Origin: Amaurobius ferox
Taxonomy: Eukaryota; Arthropoda; Arachnida; Araneae; Amaurobiidae
Assembly: GCA_951213105.1 (NCBI GenBank)
Contig: OX578150.1
Span: 20,128,022 to 20,192,021, forward strand
Reading direction: 5' to 3'
Length of the DNA stretch: 64,000 bases
The translations under genes were made by a program, and so were the position numbers. The notes below the pieces were generated by a model that worked only from the letters and a program-made list of their open reading frames with translations, made no database searches and had not been told where the DNA came from. Shown piece after piece: positions 60,401 through 64,000 of the stretch (the stretch's first letter is position 1; every line of letters begins with the position of its first letter).

Positions 60401-62586
60401 GTATTAAGTGCTTTGAACTTCAGATGTATTTAGCTCAATGCTATAATACTCACCTATCATGGTATGGGATCAAATTTCAGCACTGACAAATTAGCATTTT
60501 GTATCCTCGTTATATTGGTGCCCTTGAATAGGAGTGAAGTATCCTTTGCTCTTTATCATTTCCAATTATTCAACTTTCTAAATGCATTGCAAAAGTGTAT
60601 CTTCTGTACTCCCCATGAGATGGTGAAAGAAAGCAGTTAAACGAAAATAAAAAAACATTTTTACCACATGATGGGCAATACAATTTCTTACCCACACTCT
60701 TCATCATGGCCTGATGAGTCCTTTCAACTTATGACTTGCATACATTATCTGCAAAACAGTAACTTCATTCAAAATTGACAAAATTCACTGAGAGGGGAAA
60801 TACTGTTGGGAATACTCATAAAGCAATATCCCCCCCTTTCCCTATTCAAACCATTCAGCCTATCTGAAGGTGTTGAAGACCCAGACCGTCCGACTCGTCC
60901 GAGGACTTGAGCAACCATTTGGACGGCCGGGTATCTGAAGGTGTGAGGTAATTATTTGGATGGCCAAGACAGTGCCACCCAATTTTGACCAGAATTCAAT
61001 AGGGGATGGCAGCCACAGGGACCATACTATCCTTCCCCTAATCCATGACCTCTCAGATGAAATTTTGCACCTAAAGATTTAGCATTTCCATACTACATGT
61101 AGACATATACTCTTATATAGTTATACTCTTTTAAATATCACCCACTTGGTGATATTTTGCTCCACATTGAAGAAAATATCATCAAAATTGCAAAAATGAT
61201 GCCAAGTTGATGGAATTGATGCCTATTTGATAAATGTTTAAATATATGGACTATATCGCTTATTGAGAAAACTGTCAATATTGATAATTGTTAATTTAGA
61301 GTTGCTTAAAATATAAGTTAATTGGGTACGGAAAAGTTTTAGATGTTGTCATCTGGATGTACAATTTATTGCGCCAAATGTACAATTTAACGTTACAAAC
61401 ATTGTGCCGTGGATCTTTTCAGCACTTTTTCATTGCTAAGTAAATTCATTGCAGTATATAAGGAAAGTCATGTACTGCCCACATCAAATTTTTCTTATTC
61501 ATTAGCAGGTTTCCTCAGAGTACTAGGATTTATTTGAAACCTGATAGGCTTTTCTTCACAAATTATTTTAGGAAGCGATGATGTAATATCTTGACAGCTC
61601 TTAACCCGTTCGGGATGGTGGCATTCCGGAGCTGTCACGGCCCAAAAGACGAAGCGCTTCGCCTCCGAACTGGTCCCAAAGGATGGCGCATTTTTTGCGC
61701 TAAGCCTAACTCTAAAAAAAAATTCACTAAAAATCACCTATTCAGCACAGAAATCTACTTTTTTCAGGAATAAAAGAAATATTTATGTTCTATTTGATGT
61801 ATAATTTTCATACAAATCTGAATACAAAGTACTCGTTAGTTGCTCCCAATCTTTTATCCGAAATAAACGAATAATTTCACTGCCTCTAAAACTCGAAACA
61901 AAAAAAAATACTCTCTTATATTCCTATGATTCACCAGCAAAATCATAACGCTAAAATAAAAATAAAAACCGAAACTCAATTATAAAATTGTTGATGCTAT
62001 GAGAATTGCTCTGTTTGTTTATATTACAAAATGATTTTCACCGCTCCAAATGGAGAAATAATTCATTCGATCCTCTTCTGCCAAGGTCATGCCTCTGCAA
62101 AATACATTGGAGTTAGTTCCACGGACATGGAACGCCATCTAGTAGACAAATTAAAATTTTCCGCGTAGAGGCACGTATAGGTGCCACTATCCGCTTGCGG
62201 TAAAATTTCCTCCGGCCCGAGTGCGTGCCGTTCATCCTTGAATGCAAGTTCGCAGCTGGCACTTGAGCGTGCTGATCGTCGCGAAAGGGTTAATAGTATA
62301 GATGAAATAGTTTAGTAGTGCCTTACTACAGATGCTTCTCTTGGAGAATTCCCTTTCCTTTGTTGTTGGGGATTTTTTTAAATGTTTATTATTTTTTTAT
62401 TCAATTGTTCATTTCTGTGGCTAATTAATAAAATGCTGAATTATTTCATTTATTTTAATAAATTGTCTTTGTCTCACTAGCTGTGCTTTTTAATAGTTAT
62501 ATTTCCTTCCTGTTTAGGCTAGTAAAAAATCTGATACAGTCAAAGCAAAGAAAGATGAAAAGAGTTTGTTTGTGGACCCAAAACAG
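14941..62586 (+). CDS. WASHC2: WASH complex subunit FAM21/WASHC2 homologue, LFa-repeat tail (ten exons, both ends outside window)
   Basis: Gene-level entry for ten spliced exons listed separately. Spliced, they give about 399 codons in one frame, with matching phases at all nine introns. The product is acidic and low in hydrophobics, with repeated Leu-Phe or Ile-Phe followed by Asp/Glu/Ser clusters (for example DLFGGDLFG, LFENDDDSEDDFF, LFGDDDFEDDIF). This is the LFa pattern of the long disordered tail of FAM21, the WASH-complex subunit that tethers the complex to retromer on endosomes and binds several partners through these motifs. The folded N-terminal domain that assembles with WASH is not in the window and must lie upstream, beyond the copia element. 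The last exon ends at a donor, so the gene continues past the right edge region. Introns range from about 0.7 to 10 kb and are full of transposons. Identification rests on motif pattern and exon layout, not on an alignment; another LF/acidic-repeat adaptor is the main alternative. Confidence 0.72.
15721..16555 (+). repeat. Direct duplication, about 245 bp, offset about 590 bp
   Basis: 15729-15975 and 16317-16555 share a (TG)n tract, TCTAAGAGCCTTGACATGCT, GCTCATGTTGCTA and TTTACCGTATAA...AAGTAAGTTTTTTACTC with only scattered differences. The copies are separated by about 340 bp of unrelated sequence. The TG repeat length differs between copies. Confidence 0.85.
16666..16680. repeat. Poly-C run
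   Basis: About 15 consecutive C after GCTTCG. A homopolymer; the length is probably uncertain in any assembly. Confidence 0.7.
16860..18560 (+). pseudogene. hAT-type transposase relic
   Basis: Scattered plus-strand blocks in several frames. PRLADRQQHQVNN near 17980-18020 matches the conserved P-R-x-x-x-R-Q-x-x-x-N linker seen in BED/ZMYM-type hAT proteins. An open frame at 18105-18425 (KLESTDVKPYFRRIIKASCH, LEKLREDGDIYPYLTKVYKT) is followed by LKTWLRPQMGEDRLIGLALM, the hAT C-terminal dimerisation motif (x-K-x-x-L-R-x-x-M-x-x-x-R-L-x-x-L-A-L). The frame has many stops and shifts, so it is an old inactive copy. Terminal repeats were not found. Confidence 0.62.
19496..19535. repeat. Perfect palindrome, 19-bp arms with 2-nt loop
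   Basis: TTTATGGACAGACTTAAGA, then CA, then its exact reverse complement. Two diverged relatives follow within 60 bp (AAAGTCTGTTCATAAAAG, AAAGTCTCCATAAAAAC). It could form a stable hairpin. Confidence 0.9.
20966..20999. repeat. Poly-T run
   Basis: A run of about 34 T. Confidence 0.85.
21580..22519 (+). repeat. GTCY repeat family A, copy 2
   Basis: Starts AACACTTTGGTCATTCTGTCTGT (a short deletion removed the 5' palindrome) and ends AATGCTTTATGCATAATTGA then CTTTCTTG. Diverged but colinear with copy 1, with fewer minisatellite units. Confidence 0.78.
23037..23137 (+). CDS. WASHC2: WASHC2-like exon B (101 nt, phase 1 to 0)
   Basis: The acceptor is CTACACTAG and the donor AAAAG|GTTTGT. It reads DEDLFGNEENSDDESPF, a canonical LF plus acidic cluster, then TGLFTSEVRFDDEK, a second LF. 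The first codon is completed by the last base of exon A, giving Asp. Confidence 0.78.
23138..24730 (+). other. Intron B-C, 1.6 kb
   Basis: GT-AG. It holds repeat family B at 23284-24100. From 24100 to 24730 it is AT-rich with a phrase CTACCACTGCGGTGAACCTC near 24613, which I cannot assign. Confidence 0.6.
23284..24100 (+). repeat. Repeat family B copy with internal 150-bp duplication
   Basis: Opens TACTTTCTCTGCAATACATG ... TATAGGGAAAGTATTG, contains (TCTC)n/TGTCTGTGT, and ends AAAGTCATGTGCTGCCCACA, the family's 3' signature. A unit of about 152 bp (ATGTATCCACT ... ACCAAATTTCA ... GGTGCTGATTAGATTTT) occurs twice, at about 23466 and 23618. Confidence 0.65.
24731..24836 (+). CDS. WASHC2: WASHC2-like exon C (106 nt, phase 0 to 1)
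   Basis: The acceptor is TTCATTTCAG and the donor CACTAC|GTAATG. It reads DGDLFGGDLFGKSPSKE, a double LF motif, then a Lys/Val/Pro linker. The final single base joins exon D in frame. Confidence 0.75.
25741..26030 (+). mobile_element. tRNA-derived SINE, full length (290 bp), inside the Tigger
   Basis: The tRNA-like head has TAGCCCATTGG (A box) and GGTTCGATTCC (B box), followed by the SINE body and a (CAA)n tail. Target-site duplication AAAACCGTGTAA at 25729-25740 and 26031-26042. Confidence 0.93.
26275..28007 (-). pseudogene. Tigger transposase (TIGD1-like) with in-frame stops
   Basis: One frame on the minus strand: KIQILDHLRNRERVMDVAKF (N-terminal helix-turn-helix), a CENP-B DNA-binding domain (SHGWFERFKQRHSLHNLRM), then the DDE core with FNADESGLFWKQMP and LLIDNAPGHPPD. 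It continues into the Tigger C-terminal helices and an acidic tail ending at TAA 26275-26277. The frame is broken by TAA at 27310-27312 (KSKSP*SFKG) and TGA at 26524-26526 (NVD*ALRF). The same frame stays open on both sides, so only point mutations inactivate it. The TGA is consistent with CpG decay of an Arg codon. Confidence 0.9.
28202..28487 (-). mobile_element. tRNA-derived SINE, full length, minus strand
   Basis: Same family, inverted: (TTG)n tail at left, tRNA-like head at right (GGAATCGAACCCGGGCC). Target-site duplication AGCTTTACTGTTG at about 28189-28201 and 28488-28500. Confidence 0.93.
28513..28574. promoter_or_regulatory. Cluster of three kappaB-like motifs
   Basis: GGGGATTCCCC occurs exactly at 28513-28523 and 28530-28540, and GGGAATCCCC at 28565-28574. 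These fit the Rel/NF-kappaB consensus GGGRNWYYCC. They lie inside the Tigger, so regulatory use is only a possibility. Confidence 0.4.
28946..29025. repeat. (TA)n microsatellite, about 80 bp
   Basis: Uninterrupted alternating TA. Confidence 0.95.
29035..29250 (+). repeat. Repeat family C, copy 1
   Basis: Shares GATGTCTGT/GATATCTGTG, AAATCTAAGCAT, ATGAAATTT, TTTTCACACAAATT and GTTCCTTAGTGACTG with 40695-40880. Both are about 190-210 bp and diverged. Confidence 0.6.
29738..30392. mobile_element. hAT-like MITE or remnant
   Basis: The left end GATGGGTGAATAACAC and right end GTATTCACCCATC form inverted repeats. Both subterminal regions contain ATTCGAATA/ATTCGAG motifs. The minus-strand middle has fragments resembling hAT C-terminal coding (SIEGIIFEVFNHADVN) with stops. 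No clean target-site duplication was found. Confidence 0.45.
30665..30783 (+). CDS. WASHC2: WASHC2-like exon D (119 nt, phase 1 to 0)
   Basis: The acceptor is GTTCTGAAATAG and the donor AGCAAT|GTAAAT. It reads KKPVLFENDDDSEDDFFKTL, a strong LFa-type motif (LF, seven or more acidic or Ser residues, FF), then KSKEFTLPKISN. Confidence 0.76.
31300..31349. repeat. (TA)n microsatellite, about 50 bp
   Basis: Alternating TA. A shorter (TA)n lies at 31198-31215. Confidence 0.9.
32612..33432 (+). repeat. Diverged direct duplication, about 250 bp, offset about 555 bp
   Basis: 32620-32865 and 33173-33432 share GATTTTAATGACTGAA, ACTAAAAGGAAAACTGTAT, GTTAGAGATGAGACCACC, CTTCATGATTCAGCT and TTGGAGCTGA. 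The intervening DNA has related phrases (AATAGCCTCTCAAAGT, also near 34750), so this is a decayed repeat array. Confidence 0.7.
33597..34625 (+). repeat. Repeat family B, near-complete copy
   Basis: Starts TTTCCTTATATACATATAG...GTATAAGGAA (a short palindrome), followed by GTGACG, AGAGTTTTCGAC-like sequence and (TGTC/TGTG) repeats. The 3' part is TGCCAAATTAATGAAAATAT ... ATATAAGGAAAGTCATGTGC then TGCCCACATCAG. The end carries the reverse of the opening TTTCCTTATAT, so the ends are inverted relative to each other. Confidence 0.7.
35585..35763 (+). CDS. WASHC2: WASHC2-like exon E (179 nt, phase 0 to 2)
   Basis: The acceptor is TATTTACTGTTAG and the donor CTCAAGG|GTACCA. A Ser/Thr/Pro-rich half is followed by NDISLFGDDSDGDELFSTKK, a complete LF-acidic-LF motif. 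The two leftover bases GG are completed to Gly by exon F. Confidence 0.76.
36990..37153 (+). mobile_element. 5'-truncated SINE
   Basis: Matches the 3' half of the SINE family (CTTCCAAGAGATTG, ACTGGGTTTCTGTCTAAATT, GGTAGGTCGGACAGTA). The tRNA-like head is absent. Target-site duplication AATTAGAGTTTT at 36978-36989 and 37154-37165 shows it inserted already truncated. Confidence 0.82.
37240..38628 (+). mobile_element. Tc1-type transposon relic (1389 bp)
   Basis: Left end CTGGCGGAAAATAAAATCC, right end GGATTTTATTTTCCGGTG. Inverted repeats extend to about 30 bp (AACACTAAGAAG/CTTCTTGGTGTT). TA target duplication at 37238-37239 and 38629-38630. Confidence 0.92.
37478..38466 (+). pseudogene. Tc1-type transposase pseudogene
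   Basis: Spread over three frames: an N-terminal helix-turn-helix (EFERGHIIGLREGGFSFRNI), the middle MVWGVISYDSR, then NARPHTSA and the D/E region SVDMLPWPAKSPDLSPIEHV with the expected DLSPIEHVWD. It ends LYDTMHARLHACIQNHGDY then SGY and TAA at 38464-38466. Many stops and shifts mean it is inactive. Confidence 0.88.
39898..39967 (+). CDS. WASHC2: WASHC2-like exon F (70 nt, phase 2 to 0)
   Basis: The acceptor is ACTTTATTTAG and the donor TCCAAG|GTAAAT. It reads KKFDISENDDLFGIGSKSPK, with an acidic cluster followed by LFG. The phase-2 join to exon E keeps the frame. Confidence 0.74.
40695..40880 (+). repeat. Repeat family C, copy 2
   Basis: Homologous to 29035-29250 (AAATCTAAGCATTGTATG, GCCATGAAATTTAGGAGAC, TTTTCACACAAATTTGTTCC, TTAGTGACTGCAAATATTAT). 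Confidence 0.6.
40949..40996. repeat. Poly-T run, about 48 bp
   Basis: Preceded by (CTTT)n and followed by (TA)n. The opposite strand gives a spurious Lys-rich frame. Confidence 0.85.
41080..41911 (-). repeat. GTCY repeat family A, copy 3 (inverted)
   Basis: Starts with CAAGAAAGATCAATCATGCA then TAAAGCATTGATTATG (3' hairpin in reverse). It ends with (ACAG)n, AGTCATAAACACTTTTCAAC and TATGTTGTAAAGTG (5' palindrome in reverse). Colinear with the other copies. Confidence 0.85.
43723..45400 (+). mobile_element. Tc1/mariner-type element nested in the pogo element
   Basis: Left end ACTCAGAATCAAAATATTAG, right end CTAATTTTTTGACTCAGAGT. These are diverged inverted repeats. Exact borders are uncertain because the target TA cannot be fixed. 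A roughly 37-bp poly-T run sits inside the right end. Confidence 0.65.
44064..44970 (+). pseudogene. Tc1/mariner transposase pseudogene
   Basis: ATG at 44064 gives MGYSSDIMVFTKNRIIGLHK and a helix-turn-helix, with a stop at 44244. The frame continues past it (KPKPTPRDDGKLKNIAKKNH, RCLHKLGFHSRIPKIKPLM). It then shifts near 44470 to MDDWKKILFSDESMFRV (first catalytic Asp in FSDES) and SVMVWGCTAANG. The third acidic region is degraded (FNPFENLWEIMKK-like near 44890). A poly-T expansion at 44779 truncates it. Confidence 0.82.
47101..47884. mobile_element. hAT-like MITE (784 bp)
   Basis: Left end CCAGGGTTGAGTAGTAAC, right end GTAACTTTACTCAACCCT. Flanking 8-mers AATTATTA (47093-47100) and AATTCTTA (47885-47892) match at 7 of 8 positions, the target size of hAT elements. 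The inside is AT-rich with no coding. Confidence 0.65.
48299..48349 (+). CDS. WASHC2: WASHC2-like exon G (51 nt, phase 0 to 0)
   Basis: The acceptor is TTTACCTACTAG and the donor GATCAG|GTAGTT. It encodes 17 residues, VTSEVKTLFDDSIITDQ, with one LFDD motif. It is a micro-exon-like symmetric exon, and skipping it would keep the frame. Confidence 0.68.
48350..49035 (+). other. Intron G-H, 0.7 kb
   Basis: GT-AG, the shortest intron here. 48490-48560 carries a phrase like family B (GATTTTGATGGGAAAAGTAT, AGATATCAGTCTAT). No further feature. Confidence 0.5.
49036..49119 (+). CDS. WASHC2: WASHC2-like exon H (84 nt, phase 0 to 0, tandem acceptor)
   Basis: The acceptor region reads TTTCAGCAGCC, a NAGNAG pair. 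Splicing at the second AG would drop one Gln. It reads QPKKTEPPKSMLVKKK and then VDSIFGDSDSDK, with an IFG plus acidic motif. The donor is GATAAG|GTAAAA. Confidence 0.72.
49247..49534 (+). mobile_element. Old, diverged SINE
   Basis: Full-length layout but many substitutions; the B box is decayed to AGTTCAATTTC. Retains CTTCCGAGAGGTTGGTG and GGTCTAAATTGGGTGGCACT. It ends in an A run. Target duplication AGTCAGTGATTGAAAT/AATCAGTGATTTAAAT matches at 14 of 16 positions. Confidence 0.82.
50597..50882 (-). mobile_element. tRNA-derived SINE, full length, minus strand
   Basis: (TTG)n tail at left; tRNA-like head at right with GGAATCGAACCCGGGCC. Target duplication CGTCTGGCTCTCTGT at 50582-50596 and 50883-50897 (15 bp, exact). 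A young copy. Confidence 0.94.
51525..52557 (-). mobile_element. hAT transposon, internally deleted (1033 bp)
   Basis: Left end CAGGGGTGCACAACCTTC, right end GGGTTGTGCACGACTG. Exact 8-bp target duplication TTGTAAAG at 51517-51524 and 52558-52565. GC-rich GCGGGCC blocks lie just inside both ends, as in hAT elements of the Charlie/SPIN kind. Confidence 0.93.
51748..52098 (-). pseudogene. hAT transposase C-terminal fragment
   Basis: 116-codon frame. LFGSTYLCEQSFSLMKQVKS then KGRSRLTDEHLEGNLWIAVS is the hAT dimerisation domain (the SxYxCEQxFSxMKxxKSxxRSRLTDEHL pattern of GTF2IRD2/ZBED5-type proteins). The BED finger and catalytic core are missing, removed by internal deletion. Confidence 0.9.
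55594..55615. repeat. Palindrome, 10-bp arms with 2-nt loop
   Basis: ACTCTGGTCT, GA, AGACCAGAGT: an exact inverted repeat, followed by TTGGTCTGCC, which repeats part of it. Confidence 0.85.
55768..55894 (+). repeat. 33-bp minisatellite, four units
   Basis: Unit AAGCCAAAGGCTTCACTGAT plus TTAATAAACTTTC, four copies with only small changes in the last two. Each unit contains the palindrome AAGCCAAAGGCTT. Confidence 0.92.
56162..56254 (+). repeat. 18-bp minisatellite, five units of two alternating types
   Basis: Units TGAAGCGTGAAAGGCTTC and TGAAGCGTGAAAGAATTC alternate, so the higher-order period is 36 bp. In one frame it reads as a six-residue repeat KRER(L/I)L, but with no start or gene context. 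Confidence 0.92.
56261..56698. repeat. Possible solo LTR (438 bp)
   Basis: A GC/CpG-richer island bounded by TGTTGC at left and GCAACA at right, the TG...CA inverted ends of an LTR. It holds AATAAA at 56584 and a TATAC-like site near 56572. No matching target duplication, primer site or coding was found, so assignment is weak. Frames inside (82 and 61 codons) have no recognisable domain. Confidence 0.35.
57454..57491. repeat. (TA)n microsatellite, about 38 bp
   Basis: Alternating TA directly next to the piggyBac-MITE fragment. Confidence 0.9.
57492..57887 (-). mobile_element. piggyBac-type MITE, copy 1 (one end missing)
   Basis: Homologous to 61920-62293: ATTCCTATAATTCACCA, AAATTGTTGATGCTGCGAGA, CATTGGAGTTGTTCCC, GCCATCTAGTAGACAAAT. 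The right end is AAAAGGG followed by TTAA. The left end is not recognisable beyond the TA microsatellite. A 119-codon frame within it is fortuitous. Confidence 0.72.
59222..59326 (+). CDS. WASHC2: WASHC2-like exon I (105 nt, phase 0 to 0)
   Basis: The acceptor is TTATCTTCTAG and the donor ACACAA|GTAAGA. It reads ESPQQIKSSFPVPVKNK and then INLFGDDDFEDDIFTQ, the clearest LFa motif in the window (LF, seven acidic positions, IF). It follows a roughly 10.1-kb intron. Confidence 0.78.
60857..61095 (-). mobile_element. Old SINE (minus strand) carrying a 58-bp SINE insertion
   Basis: Diverged SINE body: TGTGAGGTAATTATTTGGAT, GTGCCACCCAATTTTGACC, CACAGGGACCATACTATCC. Interrupted at 60874-60931. Confidence 0.72.
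60874..60931 (-). mobile_element. 58-bp severely truncated SINE of a variant subfamily
   Basis: Contains GACCCAGACCGTCCGAC and TTTGGACGGCCGG as in the main SINE 3' end, but CTCGTCCGAGGACTTGAGC replaces the usual middle. Flanked by TATCTGAAGGTGT at 60861-60873 and 60932-60944, a target duplication within the older SINE. Confidence 0.75.
61140..61495 (+). repeat. Repeat family B, 3' half
   Basis: GATGCCAAGTTGATGGAATT, ATATGGACTATATCGCTTAT, CAATATTGATAATTGTT and AAGGAAAGTCATGTACTGCC then CACATCA are colinear with 34260-34620. Confidence 0.72.
61605..62289. mobile_element. piggyBac-type MITE, copy 2 (685 bp)
   Basis: TTAA target sites at 61601-61604 and 62290-62293. Left end CCCGTTCGGGATGG, right end GATCGTCGCGAAAGGG. 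The CCC(G/T)TTCG ends and TTAA target fit piggyBac. GC-rich subterminal blocks contrast with the AT-rich centre. No transposase. Confidence 0.8.
62518..62586 (+). CDS. WASHC2: WASHC2-like exon J (69 nt, phase 0 to 0, last exon in window)
   Basis: The acceptor is CCTGTTTAG and the donor AAACAG|GTAATT. It encodes a Lys-rich 23-residue segment ending KSLFVDPKQ with one LF motif. A GTCY-type repeat starts about 15 nt after the donor. Confidence 0.68.
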
Positions 62587-62601
62587 GTAATTCATCTTTA
62601 T

Positions 62602-63535
62602 TAACACTTTACAACATAGTTGAAAAGTGTTTATGACTTTGTTCATTCTGTCTGTCTGTCTGTTTGTCAGCACGATAACTGCCGTAAAAATGACTTTATC
62701 AAAATGAAATTTTAGTATGTTTTTCAGATGGTCTGTGGGACCTATGGGAATATAAATGAATAATATCACCCAATTAGTTTTGGATTGAACCTGGGTTTAA
62801 AAAATGAAATACATTGAACTCTATGGGATCTAGTTTTCCAAACATTTTTTAAGCGAATTTAAAATTCACAAATTGCTTCTAAAATTGTAGGAAATATTCA
62901 AATTATGCCATAAAATATATAAAAAAATATTCAGTAAAATATGTAAGGTAGTTTTTTAAATAAAAATTATTTAATATAGGGTGAAAAACAAATTCAATTA
63001 AATTCTGACTCTTGCTATATGCTCCAGAAAGAAGAAAGAGATGTATTATATAATAAATATCTTTCCAAGAGTTTTATTATTTTATATATAAAAGAGGCTC
63101 TACATTTTAAAATAAATTATTATAGTATTGTGATGAATGAAACTATTGGAAAAATGTTTATGAATGAAATGCTGTTTTTATATAGAGGCGATTTATATTT
63201 CAATGATGTCATTTGAATAAAGTTCATTTGTTTTTGATGAAGTTTTCAGATATAATAAATTATTGTAGTATTATGACAATTTTTAAAATATTACCGAGGA
63301 ATGTATCTCATTTTAGAGATGTTTAAACCAGGCAATTTATATTTCAATGCCGTCATTTGAATGAAGTTCATTTTCTTCGATGAAGTTTTCAAATATAATA
63401 AATTAATGTAGTATTGTGATAATTTTAAAATTATTACTGAGGAATGTATTGCATTTTAGAGATGTTTATATAAAATTGCATTAAAGTTGGAAAGTGTTTC
63501 ATAATCAATGCTTTATGCATGATTGATCTTTCTTG
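62602..63535 (+). repeat. GTCY repeat family A, copy 5
   Basis: Complete: AACACTTTACAACATAGTTG, (TGTC)n, CACGATAACTGCCGTAAAAA and, at the end, AATCAATGCTTTATGCATGA then CTTTCTTG. Two to three central minisatellite units. Starts about 15 nt after the exon J donor. Confidence 0.87.
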
Positions 63536-64000
63536 TTCATATCGCTTTTACACCAGTTGTTCATTCTAATGGATGATTAATATAGACATGGATTCTTCCA
63601 TGGATCCACAAATCTCCTCTTTTGTGGTGGAGTTTTCTTCCTCCGAATATTTCTGTTTTTGTTTTGTTTTTTTTCTTGAGGAATTTTCTCCTTTCTGCGG
63701 ACAAAAATATTTTCCTTCTGAATTTCAATATTTTCCACCCTTAAGCAAGGTGCTTACAGGTCATCTGGAAAAAATTACAAAGTTGGTCATAAATGTCCAA
63801 AATATCATGAAAGGGGAAAGAGACATGAATTTTGAGACCAGAGTTTTTCCGATGATGTTTCCTCATAATTGTGAAATCGGCACTCGCAAGTGGTGATTCC
63901 TTCTGTGTCAGAAGGGAGACGACCAATGATTAGTTTTCTCCCACTTTAGAAATCTATTTGCATCAAATAAAACTTATAATTATTTTATGTTATCTACAAA
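63536..64000. other. Intronic DNA after exon J, nothing assigned
   Basis: A 107-codon plus-strand frame (63573-63896) and a 61-codon minus frame overlap here. Neither shows a domain, LF motif or splice context that I can support. A local inverted repeat CCACAAATCTCCTCTTTTGTGG is present near 63605. Confidence 0.35.

Larger units (their letters stand above)
59327..62517 (+). other. Intron I-J, 3.2 kb
   Basis: GT-AG. 59327-60856 is AT-rich with a poly-T run near 59860. Then come an old SINE with a younger SINE fragment inside, a family B 3' half and a piggyBac MITE. Confidence 0.55.

Noticed and set aside
63573..63896. 107-codon plus-strand frame as another exon
   Set aside because: No LF/acidic motif and no good acceptor/donor in the expected phase.

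Overview
The window is eukaryotic nuclear DNA. It is AT-rich, with spliced exons, long introns, tRNA-derived SINEs with (CAA)n tails, three different pogo/Tigger-type DNA transposons, Tc1/mariner, hAT and piggyBac relics, and a Ty1/copia retrotransposon. This mix, with Tigger, piggyBac and GTCY-microsatellite repeats, suggests an arthropod, perhaps an arachnid. That is an inference; no sequence search was possible.

From 14.9 to 62.6 kb the plus strand carries ten consecutive exons of one host gene (about 399 codons in the window). All intron phases match. The exons encode an acidic, Ser/Asp/Lys-rich tail with repeated short L-F plus acidic-cluster motifs. These are the LFa motifs of the WASH-complex subunit FAM21/WASHC2, through which that protein binds retromer (VPS35) and other endosomal partners. 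The globular N-terminus and the true C-terminus are outside the window. I see no other convincing host gene.

Region by region: 1-6.75 kb holds a minus-strand copia element in an LTR-sharing tandem arrangement. A 5'-truncated copy (RT/RNase H) leads through one 761-bp LTR into a second copy (gag, protease, integrase, RT) that runs off the left edge. 6.86-8.35 kb is a head-to-tail array of seven SINE units. 8.5-13.6 kb is transposon-derived: a long-TIR element, then an internally deleted Tigger sitting in a 168-bp tandem duplication. From 13.6 kb on the sequence is the host gene, with introns filled by nested transposons. These include five copies of a GTCY-microsatellite repeat family, a Tigger1-like element carrying two SINEs (25.7-28.75 kb), a Tc1 inside another repeat (36.9-39.1 kb), a mariner inside a pogo element (42.3-46.75 kb), a SINE and a hAT inside one GTCY repeat (50.4-52.6 kb), a possible solo LTR (56.3-56.7 kb) and a piggyBac MITE (61.6-62.3 kb).

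Nothing here is a clear new enzymatic system. The most notable points are the tandem shared-LTR copia with a tRNA-iMet anticodon-region primer site and a single in-frame TGA, the SINE array that looks like an emerging satellite, the GTCY repeats lying almost flush with two splice sites, a GC-AG intron confirmed by phase, and a run of symmetric phase-0 LFa exons that could be skipped without a frameshift.
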